A DNA stretch of 64,000 bases from Catenuloplanes niger (GTDB lineage: Bacteria > Actinomycetota > Actinomycetes > Mycobacteriales > Micromonosporaceae), in assembly GCF_031458255.1 (NCBI RefSeq), contig NZ_JAVDYC010000001.1, positions 1,497,001 to 1,561,000 on the forward strand. Direction: 5' to 3'. The position numbers were made by a program, and so were the translations under genes. Below are positions 39,541-48,677 of the stretch, piece by piece. Every line of letters begins with the position of its first letter. The first letter of the stretch is position 1. The notes beneath the pieces were generated by a model, which was not told where the DNA came from, did no database searches, and saw nothing but the letters and a program-made list of their open reading frames with translations.

Positions 39541-41357
39541 CAGCCGGCACCGCGCCCACCGCCGGCGACGGGCCGCGACCCGGTCCGCACCCCGTGCCGG
39601 CCCGGCCGGGCGGCCGGCGGCGTCTCGCCGGACGTGCGCGGTGCCGCCACCGGGGACGCACCGGCGAAGACCGCGCGGTAGGCCGGGTCGGCCCAGAGCA
39701 CCCGGTGCGGGGCGAACGCGCGCAGCCGGCCGCCGTCGAGCCAGGCGACCAGGTCGGCGCGGGCGGCGGTGGCCCGGCGGTGGGTGACCAGCAGCCGGGT
39801 GACGCCGTGCGCGTGCCGGGTCAGGGCCGCGCCGATCCGCGCCTCGGTCACGCTGTCCACACTGGACGACGCGTCGTCCAGCACCAGCAGCCGGGCGCCG
39901 TGCAGCGCGCGGGCCAGGCCGAGCCGCTGCGCCTCGCCGCCGGACATCGGCGCGTCCGCCAGCGGCGTGTCGTACCCGCGGGGAAGCCGCCGGACGTAGT
40001 CGTCGATGGCGGCGACGCGGGCGGCCTCGGCGACGAAGCCGGGGTCGCGGCCCATCGCGATCGCGTCGCCGATCGTGCGGCCGGCCAGCGCCGGCCGCTC
40101 GAAGCCGTAGCCGACCGCGACCGCGAGCGCGTCCCGGGACAGCGCGGGCAGCGGCACGCCGTCGAGCCGGACCGTGCCCTCGTCCGGGTCGCGCAGCCGC
40201 CCGGCGACCGCGGCGAACGTGGACTTGCCGGCCCCGGACCGGCCGACCACCGCGACCACGGCGCCGCCGGGCACGGCCAGCGTGAGCCGGTCCAGCAGCA
40301 CCCGCCCGTCCTCGGCCCGGACCGTGACGCCCTCGAGACGCAGCTCCCCCACTCCATGATCAACGTGTCCGGCGGGCCGGATCGGGGACGTCCCGGTGCG
40401 GGCCGGGGGCAGGTGACGGGCGCCGTGCGGGCGGGGGCGCTCAGTGATGATCTCGGCGGCGCGGGTGGCGCCGCTGCGCGCGCGGACCAGGCGGTTGAGC
40501 GTGCCCAGGATCGCGCCGAGGCCGGCGCCGAGGGCCGCGTACTGCAGCGCCGCGATCAGCTCGCCGGGCGTGAGCCGGCCGGCGGTGAGCAGCACGCCGG
40601 CGACCGCGACCACGACGATCTGGGTGAGCGGCCCGAGCACCGCGGTCCGGCCGGCCGCGACCGCGAGCGCGGACCACGTACCCCGGCCGTGTTTCCCCAG
40701 CTCGGGCAGGGGCCGCAGGACGCGGCGGATCTCGGTCTCCGCGGTACCGGCCGCCGCGATCGTGCGTGCGCCGGTCATCGCCTCGGCGAGCAGCGCCGCG
40801 ATGTCGCCCTGCACGCGCTGGTAGCCGCGGGCGAACGTGGACGCGCTGAGCACGAATCCGCGCAGCAGCGCGGTGAGCAGCAGCAACCCGGCGACGAGCG
40901 CGACCGCGAGCCACGGGTCGATCAGCGCGAGCGCGACCAGGCTGCCGATCGGTGGCAGCACGGAGACGAGACCGCCGATGGTGGCGCCGACCGCGGACCC
41001 GGCGTCCGCGGCCTGGGTGCCGAGCCGCGCGACCAGGTCACCGGCCGGGCGGCCGATCGGGTGCGGGAGCGTGAAGATCCGGCTGAGCAGCGCGCGGCGC
41101 AGGTGCGCGGTGGCGCGGGCGGTGCCGGTGGCGGCGGCGAGGTCGGTGAGCACGTCCGCGACCGCGGCGACGACGACCAGCGCGGCCGTGATGCCGATCC
41201 AGGCGTGCGCGGAGCCGGCGAACACCGCGTCGACCGTGCGGCCGATCGCGGCGGGGACGAGCAGCGCCGCGACCGCGCCGATGATCGACGCGACCGCCAG
41301 CAGGACCGCGTGACCGCCGGCCGCGCGCACGCAGCCGAGCAGGATGCGGTTCGTCAT
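39540..41357 (-). CDS. Lanthipeptide-operon ABC transporter, first half (RamA/AmfA-like)
   Basis: The 605-residue half-transporter has six membrane helices (about 10-310) and an ATPase (about 340-560): Walker A VGRSGAGKSTF, signature MSGGEAQRLGLARAL, Walker B LLVLDDASSSVD and switch His in VTHRRAT. The residue after the Walker B Asp is Asp, not the usual catalytic Glu. Together with the weak signature of the second half, this points to a heterodimer with one weak ATP site. A Pro/Arg/Gly-rich tail (about 575-605) follows. The gene starts 81 bases after the precursor gene, past a perfect hairpin. In Streptomyces, RamAB is thought to export SapB. Confidence 0.9.
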   Translation of the reverse strand: MTNRILLGCVRAAGGHAVLLAVASIIGAVAALLVPAAIGRTVDAVFAGSAHAWIGITAALVVVAAVADVLTDLAAATGTARATAHLRRALLSRIFTLPHPIGRPAGDLVARLGTQAADAGSAVGATIGGLVSVLPPIGSLVALALIDPWLAVALVAGLLLLTALLRGFVLSASTFARGYQRVQGDIAALLAEAMTGARTIAAAGTAETEIRRVLRPLPELGKHGRGTWSALAVAAGRTAVLGPLTQIVVVAVAGVLLTAGRLTPGELIAALQYAALGAGLGAILGTLNRLVRARSGATRAAEIITERPRPHGARHLPPARTGTSPIRPAGHVDHGVGELRLEGVTVRAEDGRVLLDRLTLAVPGGAVVAVVGRSGAGKSTFAAVAGRLRDPDEGTVRLDGVPLPALSRDALAVAVGYGFERPALAGRTIGDAIAMGRDPGFVAEAARVAAIDDYVRRLPRGYDTPLADAPMSGGEAQRLGLARALHGARLLVLDDASSSVDSVTEARIGAALTRHAHGVTRLLVTHRRATAARADLVAWLDGGRLRAFAPHRVLWADPAYRAVFAGASPVAAPRTSGETPPAARPGRHGVRTGSRPVAGGGRGAG

Positions 41358-41378
41358 GACGCCCCCAGATATGGGCCC

Positions 41379-41402
41379 GCCCCGGCGCATGCGCGCCGGG
41401 GC
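41379..41402 (-). terminator. Attenuator-like hairpin between precursor and transporter genes
   Basis: GCCCCGGCGC and GCGCCGGGGC form a perfect 10-base-pair stem with a 4-base loop, 37 bases after the precursor stop and 22 bases before the transporter start. A leaky terminator here would give more precursor message than transporter message, a common feature of lantibiotic operons. Confidence 0.65.
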
Positions 41403-41438
41403 AGGACCGTGCGGGTATGTGGTGCGTGAGCCGGAGGC

Positions 41439-41564
41439 TCAGTTGCAGGTGGTGACGCTCAGCGAGCTGTCGCCGCAGAGCAGCAGGCTGGCCTGGCTCC
41501 CGCCGCCCCCGCCGCCGCCGGTCGCGTCCTCGATGTCCATGCCCTGGAGGTCGAGCAGCGTCAT
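41439..41564 (-). CDS. SapB/AmfS-like class III lanthipeptide precursor, 41 aa
   Basis: The peptide is MTLLDLQGMDIEDAT, seven glycines, then SQASLLLCGDSSLSVTTCN. The core is nearly the same as that of Streptomyces SapB (RamS), with two S-xx-S-xxx-C units: Ser23/Ser26/Cys30 and Ser33/Ser36/Cys40. LanKC would phosphorylate and dehydrate the Ser residues and close labionin or lanthionine rings. The leader has the class III LLDLQ motif that binds the enzyme. The seven-glycine linker between leader and core is unusual. Mature SapB lowers surface tension so hyphae can grow into the air; the same role is inferred. ATG 41564 has AGAAGG 9 bases upstream; upstream TTG and GTG codons are in frame. Confidence 0.9.
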   Translation of the reverse strand: MTLLDLQGMDIEDATGGGGGGGSQASLLLCGDSSLSVTTCN

Positions 41565-41634
41565 GCTCAACACCTTCTCTCTCTGTCGTTCTGACGGGTG
41601 ACTGTTCTTTTCTTTCTTCCGCGCGCCGGAAGTC

Positions 41635-44190
41635 TCATGCCGGTGCTCCGGCGGGTACGGCCGTGCGTGGCGCGGGCGCGACGGCGGTGGTCGGTGCGAG
41701 CAGCGGCAGCGCGGTGCGCTCCGGATCGCGGGCCATGGTCAGCGCGAGCAGCACGCCCGCGGACCCGGTGGCCAGGTCGGTGGAGAGCCGCAGCAGCTGC
41801 TCCCCGGGGAAGGCCAGATGCTCGCCGTACGGCAACGCGTGCCAGGCCAGCGCACCGGCCTGCCGGGCCAGCGCGGGTGCGTCCGCGACGATGCCGGCGG
41901 CGACCCGTGCGGCGAGGTAGGCGACGATCCCGGCGCGGCCGGCGAACAGGCCGGACTGCGCGTAGAACGGGGATCGGGCGGCCAGGCGGATCGCGGCGGA
42001 CGCGTCCCGGAAGGCCTCGTCGTCCGGCCGGTACCGCAGGTAGCGGTCGAGCCCGATGCCGATGCCGACGCTGCCGTGCGCGAGGTACGGCATGGTCCGC
42101 CACCCCTCGTTCACGTGCATCGTGCCGTCGTCGGTGAGCACGCAGGTGTGCAGGTCACGGCGGAGCGCGCGGGCGGCCAGGTCGAGCAGGGCCGGGTCGC
42201 GTGTGGTCTCGTACCGGTGCAGGAAGAACAGGGCGGGGCCGGTCCAGCCGCGCGTCAGGCCCGCGTAGGGGTGCGCGCGCCCGCTGGTCTCCGCGGGTGG
42301 CGGCGCCGCGTCGAGCCGGTCCGCGAGCAGCTGCAACACCTCGTCCGCGCGGTCCCGCACGCCGAACCGGTCCAGGCTCAGACCCACCCCGGCGAGGCCG
42401 CTGACCAGGTCATGGTTGAGTTCGCGCCACGGCTCGGCCAGGCAGATGTCCAGCAGGGACCGTGCGTCGCCGGTACGGCCGAGCGCGTCCAGCGCGAACG
42501 CGACGCCGTGCAGCCCGTCCCACAGGCCGAGGCGGCTGCCGGACGGCGGCGGCGCGACCCGGTCGGCCAGCCACTGCTCGTGCTCGGGGAACCGGCCGGC
42601 GCCGCAGGTGTGCAGCGTCCACAGCACGCCGGCCGCGCCGTACCCGAGGCTCAGCCCGCCGCTGCGGAACTGCTCGATGTCGCCCGGGAACAGCCGGTCG
42701 TCGCGGGCCGGCGTGGCGGTGGCCAGGATGCCGGTGGCGATCCGGTCGCGGTCCAGCGTGACCGGCCGGGCCGGTGCCGCGTCCGCGCCACGGATGGTCC
42801 GCACCGCGTCGTCCAGATAGGAGTCCGGCACGTCCGGGAACCGGGACCTGATGATCGTGGCGAAGTGCGCGGCCTTCTCCGGCGCCAGCCGCAGCACCGC
42901 GGTGAGCGGCAGGAACAACGCGAGTCGCAGGCAGGCCAGCGCGTACTCGTCGACCGCGAACCCGGTCCGGTCACGCGGCGCCGCGAACGCCTGGTTGCGC
43001 AGCGCGGGCCGGGCGTCCTCGGTGCCGTCCCGGGCCGCCTCGAAGTCGAGCAGCGTGATCCGGTCGTCCGGGCACACCATCACGTTGAACAGGTGCAGGT
43101 CGCCGTAGACCACGCCGCGCCGGTGGATCTCGCGGAGCACGCGGTCCACCTGGGCGTGCACGTCCAGCGCCCAGCTGGTGAACGCGCGCAGGTCGTCGTC
43201 GGTCACGTCCGGCCGGGTGAGCGGGTAACGCCGGACCAGCGCCTTGTTGAGCGGCTCGCCCTCGATCAGGTCCAGGGCGAGGAAGTAGTGGTCGCCGAGG
43301 CGGAACTCGTCGTGCACCCGGGCGAGCTGCGGCACGTCCGCGAGCCGGCGGAGCATGTCGCGCTCCCGGCGCAGGCGGGTGACCGCGTCCGCGCCGGTGG
43401 CGTCCAGCCCGGCGTGCGGGCGCGCCTCCTTCAGCACGACGCTGTCGCCGGTGCGGGTGTCCCGGCCGGTGTAGAGCCCACCGCCGTTGGAGAAGTGCAA
43501 CACCTTCTCGATCGCGTACGGTACGGCGGCGACCTTCGCGGCGCCGCGCGCTTCGAGGTGCGGGCGGAGGAACGCGGGCAGTTCGACCCAGGCCGGAACC
43601 TTGAAGACCGGTTCGCGGCGGTCCGGGACGAGCGTGCCGGTGGCGTCCTCGATCGCGGGGACGACCTTGCCGGACTCGTCGAGGCAGTAGCGGGCCGCGA
43701 ATCCGCCGTAGCGGACGTAGACCGGGCCCTCGCCGTAGCGCAGGTCGGAGAGGATGTACGGCCCCTCCCGGCCGGCCAGCAGCGCGCTCAGGTCCGCGCA
43801 GACCGCCTCGAGCTCGGTCTCGTCGTGCGGGTAGACGGTGACGAACTTGCCGCTGCTGCCCCGGCCGGCGTACTTGCTGTTGCGCATGAGCAGCATCTGC
43901 GGGCCGCGCAGGAACTTGAACCCGATCCCCCGGGCGGTGCAGTAGTCCCAGACGAGTGCGAGCACCTCGGCCGCGTCCTCACGGCGTGCGGAGATGTGCA
44001 CCTTCCAACCCTGTGCCGGCAGCCGGTCGCCATCCGGCCCGACCACGGTCCAGTCGTCCTGCGCGGCGCGCTTCCAGCCGGCCGGGAGAACCAGCTCCTC
44101 GCCGTACTCGACGGTCCGGGCCTTGGTGTTGGTGAGGGCGTCGTAGAAGAGCGGATCGACAGCGCAGTAGGAGTCGTATCGCTCGTCCAT
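41635..44190 (-). CDS. Class III lanthipeptide synthetase LanKC (RamC/AmfT-like)
   Basis: The 851-residue enzyme has three parts. The N-terminal lyase domain covers about 1-215 (KVHISARREDAAEVLALVWDYC, FKFLRGPQMLLMRNSKYAGRGSSGKFVTVYP). The kinase domain covers about 220-500, with Lys254 in VVLKEARP, the catalytic loop YGDLHLFNVM (Asp364, Asn369) and metal Asp382 in LLDFEAARD. The LanC-like cyclase domain covers about 520-851 (SGGLSLGYGAAGVLWTLHTCG, GLWDGLHGVAFALDALG, TRGWTGPALFFLHRYE, GLFAGRAGIVAYLAAR). Class III cyclases lack the zinc ligands, and I see none here. It phosphorylates and eliminates Ser residues of the precursor and helps close rings. The precursor gene lies 70 bases downstream, and transporter genes follow. 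ATG 44190 is preceded by GAGGGGGCAG. Confidence 0.95.
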   Translation of the reverse strand: MDERYDSYCAVDPLFYDALTNTKARTVEYGEELVLPAGWKRAAQDDWTVVGPDGDRLPAQGWKVHISARREDAAEVLALVWDYCTARGIGFKFLRGPQMLLMRNSKYAGRGSSGKFVTVYPHDETELEAVCADLSALLAGREGPYILSDLRYGEGPVYVRYGGFAARYCLDESGKVVPAIEDATGTLVPDRREPVFKVPAWVELPAFLRPHLEARGAAKVAAVPYAIEKVLHFSNGGGLYTGRDTRTGDSVVLKEARPHAGLDATGADAVTRLRRERDMLRRLADVPQLARVHDEFRLGDHYFLALDLIEGEPLNKALVRRYPLTRPDVTDDDLRAFTSWALDVHAQVDRVLREIHRRGVVYGDLHLFNVMVCPDDRITLLDFEAARDGTEDARPALRNQAFAAPRDRTGFAVDEYALACLRLALFLPLTAVLRLAPEKAAHFATIIRSRFPDVPDSYLDDAVRTIRGADAAPARPVTLDRDRIATGILATATPARDDRLFPGDIEQFRSGGLSLGYGAAGVLWTLHTCGAGRFPEHEQWLADRVAPPPSGSRLGLWDGLHGVAFALDALGRTGDARSLLDICLAEPWRELNHDLVSGLAGVGLSLDRFGVRDRADEVLQLLADRLDAAPPPAETSGRAHPYAGLTRGWTGPALFFLHRYETTRDPALLDLAARALRRDLHTCVLTDDGTMHVNEGWRTMPYLAHGSVGIGIGLDRYLRYRPDDEAFRDASAAIRLAARSPFYAQSGLFAGRAGIVAYLAARVAAGIVADAPALARQAGALAWHALPYGEHLAFPGEQLLRLSTDLATGSAGVLLALTMARDPERTALPLLAPTTAVAPAPRTAVPAGAPA

Positions 44191-44426
44191 CTCTGCCCCC
44201 TCTCGGCCGTTCGGCTGTTGACATGGACCAGAGTGGCCTATCGACAGGGGTCTCCTGAAGTGCTGCGCGTCATGCGATGCACGCCTGATCTGCACCGGAA
44301 GTCATGACAAAACGCTGGTTTAAGCCGCCCCGTCCTGGCTATGGGCGCGCGAGCACCGGAGCGGCTTCTTGTCGTACCCGTTGGATAGGTTCCCGGGGAC
44401 TTCGCTTCCGACGAAAGGTCTCCCCG

Positions 44427-45860
44427 ATGCCGGCCGACACCACATACCTCGAGCTCTCCGAGGACTCCGGCAGTGCGCACAAGTTCTACGAGGTGACCGT
44501 CGACGGCACCGACCTGACCATCCGCTATGGACGCATCGGCGACCACGGGCAGGTGAAGCGGTCGTCGTTCCCGACCACGGACAAGGCGAGGTCCGAGGCC
44601 GCCAAGAAGATCGGGGAGAAGGTCCGGAAGGGGTACGCGCCGGCCGTCGCCGGCGGCCGGCAGAAGCGCTCGGTCACCCGCCGCCAGATCGTCAGCACCC
44701 GCTCCACCGCGAAGGCCGCGCCGATCCTCTGGCGTTACTCGTCGGGCAGCGCCGCGTTCGGCATCTTCGTCGACGACGACGTGTGCATGGTGGGCAACGA
44801 GAGCGGCATGATCACCACGCTCGGCCACGACGCCTCGGTGCAGCGCCAGTTCCGCCTGCCGGACGGCGTGAAGTGCATCGTGGCCGACGACGGCTGGATC
44901 TACGCGGGCTGCGACGACGGCAACGTCTACGACCTCTCCGGCAAGATCCCCCGCCTGGCGTACGCGATCGATCCCGGCATCGACATCTACTGGCTGGACA
45001 TCCACGACGGCGTGCTCGGCGTCTCCGACGCGCGCGGCGGCATCTCCGCCATCGACCACGAGGACGAGTTCCTCTGGCAGCGTCCCGGCCGCGGCACCTC
45101 CGCCTGGATGGTCCGCTGCGACGCCGACGCCCTGCACCACGGCCACTCCGCGGGCGTGACCAGCTACGACTGGCGCACCGGCGCGGAGCTGTGGCACACC
45201 GGCACCGGCGGCCCGGTCCTGTTCGGCTGGCAGGAGCCCGGCAAGCTGTACGCGGGAACCGCCCGCAGCCAGGTCGTCGAGCTCGGCAAGAACGGCACCC
45301 ACCACCGGACGTACCAGTGCGACGCCGCCGTCTTCTCCTGCGCCGCCTCCCCCGACGGCCGCTTCGTCTTCGCCGGTGACAGCGCCTCCTCCGTCTACTG
45401 CTTCGCCGCCGACGGCACCCGCCTGTGGAAGCTCGCCACCGGCTGCGGCTCCGCCTACTCCATGCAGTACCACGACGAGCGCCTCTACATCGTCACCACG
45501 AATGGCACCCTGGCCTGCATCGACGCCAGCGAGACCGCCATCTCGGCCGCGATGGGCGGCAGCGTCCCGCAGCCGGTCGACGTCAAGGTGCCACCGGCCA
45601 TGCCCACGGTCGCCCCGTCCACCACCGTCGAGACCGTCCACGACCTCGCCGACGCCGCCGGCGACGTCGTCGTCGAGTGCGTCGAGGACGCCGGCCGCCT
45701 CCGCATCCGCGTCGTCTCCGCCGGCTACGACCACAACTGGCAGGTCCAGTTCCCCAAGGGCATCCGCGAGCCCGGCGCCCGCTACGTCGTCTCCGGCATC
45801 CGCGAGGCCGCCCGCGGCGGCTTCTACCGCGCCTACGGCGACATCCGCCGCCTCCGCTGA
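44427..45860 (+). CDS. WGR domain fused to a PQQ/WD-like beta-propeller
   Basis: The 477-residue protein starts with a WGR domain (about 5-75: TTYLELSEDSGSAHKFYEVTVDGTDLTIRYGRIGDHGQVKRSSFPTTDKARSEAAKKIGEKVRKGY, with YGRIG in place of WGRIG). A basic linker and a propeller follow (about 95-395; blades such as DDVCMVGNESGMITTLGHD, GWIYAGCDDGNVYDLSG, DGRFVFAGDSASSVYCFAADGTRLW), then a C-terminal domain (about 410-477, VVECVEDAGRLRIRVVSAGYDHNWQVQFPKGIRE). WGR binds nucleic acid ends in PARPs and occurs with MolR-type proteins in bacteria. No enzyme domain is seen, so a sensing or scaffold role is likely. A 16-base-pair terminator follows. Confidence 0.85.
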   Translation: MPADTTYLELSEDSGSAHKFYEVTVDGTDLTIRYGRIGDHGQVKRSSFPTTDKARSEAAKKIGEKVRKGYAPAVAGGRQKRSVTRRQIVSTRSTAKAAPILWRYSSGSAAFGIFVDDDVCMVGNESGMITTLGHDASVQRQFRLPDGVKCIVADDGWIYAGCDDGNVYDLSGKIPRLAYAIDPGIDIYWLDIHDGVLGVSDARGGISAIDHEDEFLWQRPGRGTSAWMVRCDADALHHGHSAGVTSYDWRTGAELWHTGTGGPVLFGWQEPGKLYAGTARSQVVELGKNGTHHRTYQCDAAVFSCAASPDGRFVFAGDSASSVYCFAADGTRLWKLATGCGSAYSMQYHDERLYIVTTNGTLACIDASETAISAAMGGSVPQPVDVKVPPAMPTVAPSTTVETVHDLADAAGDVVVECVEDAGRLRIRVVSAGYDHNWQVQFPKGIREPGARYVVSGIREAARGGFYRAYGDIRRLR

Positions 45861-45872
45861 CCTTCCCCCTCC

Positions 45873-45912
45873 GCCGCAGGTTGCCGCGCCCGGTCTCGCG
45901 GCAACCTGCGGC
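45873..45912. terminator. Terminator hairpin after the WGR gene
   Basis: GCCGCAGGTTGCCGCG (45873-45888) and its exact reverse complement (45897-45912) form a 16-base-pair stem with an 8-base loop, 12 bases after the stop codon. Confidence 0.85.
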
Positions 45913-46681
45913 CCCACCACCACCCGCACACCCCCGGCCACCCATCGCCGCACGCCGCTCACAGCCGCCGCGCTCCGTCTCACACCGCGCTCCGTCTCAC
46001 GCCGCGCTCCGTCTCACAACGCGTGCCGCGTCGGGGGCTTCGTCTCGCGTTGCGTGCGGCCGCCGTGTGATCTCCCGCACGCCACGGGACACGCCGCGCT
46101 CCTCCCGGGGCTGGTGGTGTCGGCGCGGCGCCCTGATACCGGGCCTCACCAGGGTTTTTGCGATGTGCCGCCGACCGTGCCCCCGCTTGCTTTCCCGCCA
46201 TCGACGGATCGCACCGTGGCCGTCCTGAGCCCTCAAGCGGGGGCTACGTCAGGACATTTGGTGATTTATCCCGATCGTGCGACGCGAGCGGTCGGAAGCC
46301 GCCGAGTGTCCCGCGTGCGGGATGCGATCGTCCACCGTGCAGGGAGCGCGGATCTGTACAACGAAAGTGATTTCCCCGCAGCCGACTCTCCGCGACCGCC
46401 TTCCCGCGGCCGACTTCCCACGAGCGGCTTCCCGCGGCCGACTTCCCACGGCCGACTTCCCACGAGCGGCTTCCCGCGAGCGGAGCGGCCGCCCGTGCCG
46501 CCGAGATCTGTGTGCCCGCGGCGACGCGGACCTCGTGCCTATGTCGGGCATGTCGCGTTACATCCGGCGGGTGGTGTGACATCGAGCCCCCGGTCGGCAG
46601 CGACGTCGAAGTGGTGCTGAGACGAAGCGGCCGCCGCTCGTGCCGTGAGGCACGGGCGGCGGCCGCCAGCGGTGACGTAGG
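45913..46681. other. 770-base non-coding stretch with repeats and a possible transposase zinc-ribbon remnant
   Basis: The stretch lies between two convergent genes. It holds three exact copies of CCGCGCTCCGTCTCAC at 17-base spacing (45968-46017) and a 28-base unit repeated in full and then in truncated forms (46400-46483). The block at about 46240-46380 is richer in A and T. In one plus-strand frame it reads EAAECPACGMRSSTVQGARIC (about 46295-46357), like the zinc ribbon of ISL3-type transposases, but with no start or continuation. Otherwise I see no gene. Confidence 0.5.
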
Positions 46682-48535
46682 TCAGGCGTTCTTCTGGTCA
46701 GCCAGCGCCTGGGCCTGGACCGGCCAGTTGGGCACGCTGGTGGTGGCCCGGATCCCGGCCGCGGTCAACGCGGCACGAACCCCGGCCTCACCGGCTGCCG
46801 CCAGCGCGGCGTAGGTGGTGATGCCCGCTGCCTGCAGTGCCTGCGCGGACTTCGGGCCGAGGCCCGCGATCTTCGTCAGGTTGTCCACCGACGCCGTGGC
46901 GGGCGGGGCCGGCACGACCACCGGCTCCGGGTCTGCGGCAACCACCGGCTCCGGGTCGGCAGCCGGCGCGGTCTCCGGCTCCGGAACGACCACCGACGCG
47001 GCCTCCGGCTCCGGAACGACCACCGGGGCAGTCGCCGGCGTGGCGGCGACGATCGACGCCGTATCCGCCGTGGCGGAAGACACCGGGGTGACCGGCTCGA
47101 CCGGCCCAACCGCGGTGACCGGCTCGATCGGCGCGACCGGCTCGATCGCGGTAACCGGCTCAGACGCGGTAACCGGCTCGACCGGCGCAACCGGCTCAAC
47201 CGGTGCAACCGGTGCAACCGGTGCAACCGGCGTCGTCGGTACGGAGGCGGCGGCCGGTGCGGCCTTTGCCGCGCGCGTCGCCTTCGCGGCGGGCGCTGCC
47301 TTCGCGGCCGGGGCTGCCTTCTTGGCTGCGGGTGTCCGCTTGGCGGCGGTCTTCCGCGCCGGCGTGGCCTTGGCGGGTGCCGCGACCGGCGTGGTCTCGG
47401 TCGTGGCCGGCTCCTCGGTCGTGGCGGGTGCCACGACCGGGGTGGTGTCCGCGCCGGACGCCAGGTCAGCGTCGTTCACGGGCTTGGCCGGCTCGTCACC
47501 GGCGACGACAGCGGAGTCCGTGCCGCCGGAGACCGCCGTCGCCGCGGAGCCGGGTTCGGCGGTCGCCGCCGGCTTCGCGTCCGACGTGGCGGACTCGGCA
47601 TCCGACGTGGCGGACTCGGCGGCCGCCGGTGCCGCGACCGCGGCCGACGGGGCCACGGTCTCGGTGGTGGACGGCGTGGTCGTCGCGGTTCCCGAGTCGA
47701 CGATGCCCGCCTCCGGCAACGGCGGCGTGACGCTCTTCCCGGACCCGCCGGTCGCGACGGATGACGACACCGGCGCGTCGGTCGAGGCCGGCTCCGTGAC
47801 CGACGTGGACGTGGAGTCGGCGGCGATGCCCGCCTCCGGCAACGGCGGCGTCGCACCCGCACCCGACGCGGTGTCCGCGGCGGACGAGGGAGACGAGGGG
47901 GACGACACGGCCGAGACCGGCTTCGCGACCTCGTCATCCGCGGGCGCCGTCTCCGGCGCGTCCGCGCCGGCCGGCACCGTGATCGCGGGCTCCGCCACCG
48001 CCGTCGTCGCGGCCGACTCGCCAGCCCCCGCAGGCGTCGCGGCGGACTCGCCAGCCCCCGCAGGCGTCGCGGCGGACTCGCCAGCCCCCGCAGGCGTCGC
48101 GGCGGACTCCTGGCCCGCCGCCGACGCGGCGGAATCCTCGCTCACCACGGCCTTCGCGGCGGCATCCTTCGCCGTGGGCGTCGCGGCGGAGTCCGCCGTC
48201 GTCCCGGTGGCCGGTGCCGCGGCGGCCGGGGCCGACGCGTCGGTGTCCTTGGTCGCGGTACCGGAAACGGCGGCGGCGCTGGACGCCTCGGTGACGGCCG
48301 GCGTGGCCGGGTTCGCCTCCGTGGCACCGGACGAGGTGGTGTCAGAAACAGTGGTGGCGTCGGTTATGGTGGTAGCCGAAACCGACGAATCCGAAGTGTC
48401 CGAAGAATCCGTCTTGACGGGCTTGGTAGTCGGGACCGGAGCGCCGGAGCCCGAAGGCTTGCGGAGCCGGCCCACCAGCCACCAGGCAATGACAACGCCC
48501 GCGATTCCCAGGGCGAGGTAGATGAGATTCCGCAT
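46682..48535 (-). CDS. Membrane-anchored low-complexity protein with C-terminal helix-hairpin-helix
   Basis: The 617-residue protein starts with one membrane helix (residues 1-24, [22 protein letters not shown]) and a basic stop, RLRKPSG. A long Ala/Thr/Pro/Glu region follows with three exact [10 protein letters not shown] units, two PPLPEAGI units, a Lys/Ala histone-H1-like run (about 418-450, [21 protein letters not shown]) and Pro/Val/Glu repeats (about 455-540). The last 75 residues form a helix-hairpin-helix domain ([46 protein letters not shown]) of the kind that binds DNA without sequence preference. Membrane-tethered DNA binding or nucleoid contact is an inference. ATG 48535 has GGGAGG 6 bases upstream. 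Confidence 0.8.
   Translation of the reverse strand: MRNLIYLALGIAGVVIAWWLVGRLRKPSGSGAPVPTTKPVKTDSSDTSDSSVSATTITDATTVSDTTSSGATEANPATPAVTEASSAAAVSGTATKDTDASAPAAAAPATGTTADSAATPTAKDAAAKAVVSEDSAASAAGQESAATPAGAGESAATPAGAGESAATPAGAGESAATTAVAEPAITVPAGADAPETAPADDEVAKPVSAVSSPSSPSSAADTASGAGATPPLPEAGIAADSTSTSVTEPASTDAPVSSSVATGGSGKSVTPPLPEAGIVDSGTATTTPSTTETVAPSAAVAAPAAAESATSDAESATSDAKPAATAEPGSAATAVSGGTDSAVVAGDEPAKPVNDADLASGADTTPVVAPATTEEPATTETTPVAAPAKATPARKTAAKRTPAAKKAAPAAKAAPAAKATRAAKAAPAAASVPTTPVAPVAPVAPVEPVAPVEPVTASEPVTAIEPVAPIEPVTAVGPVEPVTPVSSATADTASIVAATPATAPVVVPEPEAASVVVPEPETAPAADPEPVVAADPEPVVVPAPPATASVDNLTKIAGLGPKSAQALQAAGITTYAALAAAGEAGVRAALTAAGIRATTSVPNWPVQAQALADQKNA
48015..48104. repeat. Three exact 30-base tandem repeats
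   Basis: Units at 48015-48044, 48045-48074 and 48075-48104 are identical and code on the minus strand for three [10 protein letters not shown] decapeptides. Exact identity suggests recent expansion. Confidence 0.9.
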
Positions 48536-48677
48536 GAAAAGCCTCCCGATATACGGAGGCGGCATTGTAGCAACGGCGATGCCGGACCCCGACACGCAGA
48601 GGTCGTCCGGTCCACCCGGCCTTGACCAGGCACAGCAGCGGAATCGACCGGCGGGCACGACGCTGTAGCGTGGCCGG

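Noticed and set aside
45376-46620. Plus-strand frame continuing past the WGR gene as a separate gene
   Set aside because: It begins antiphase inside the WGR gene, crosses a strong terminator hairpin and repeat arrays, and shows no domain.
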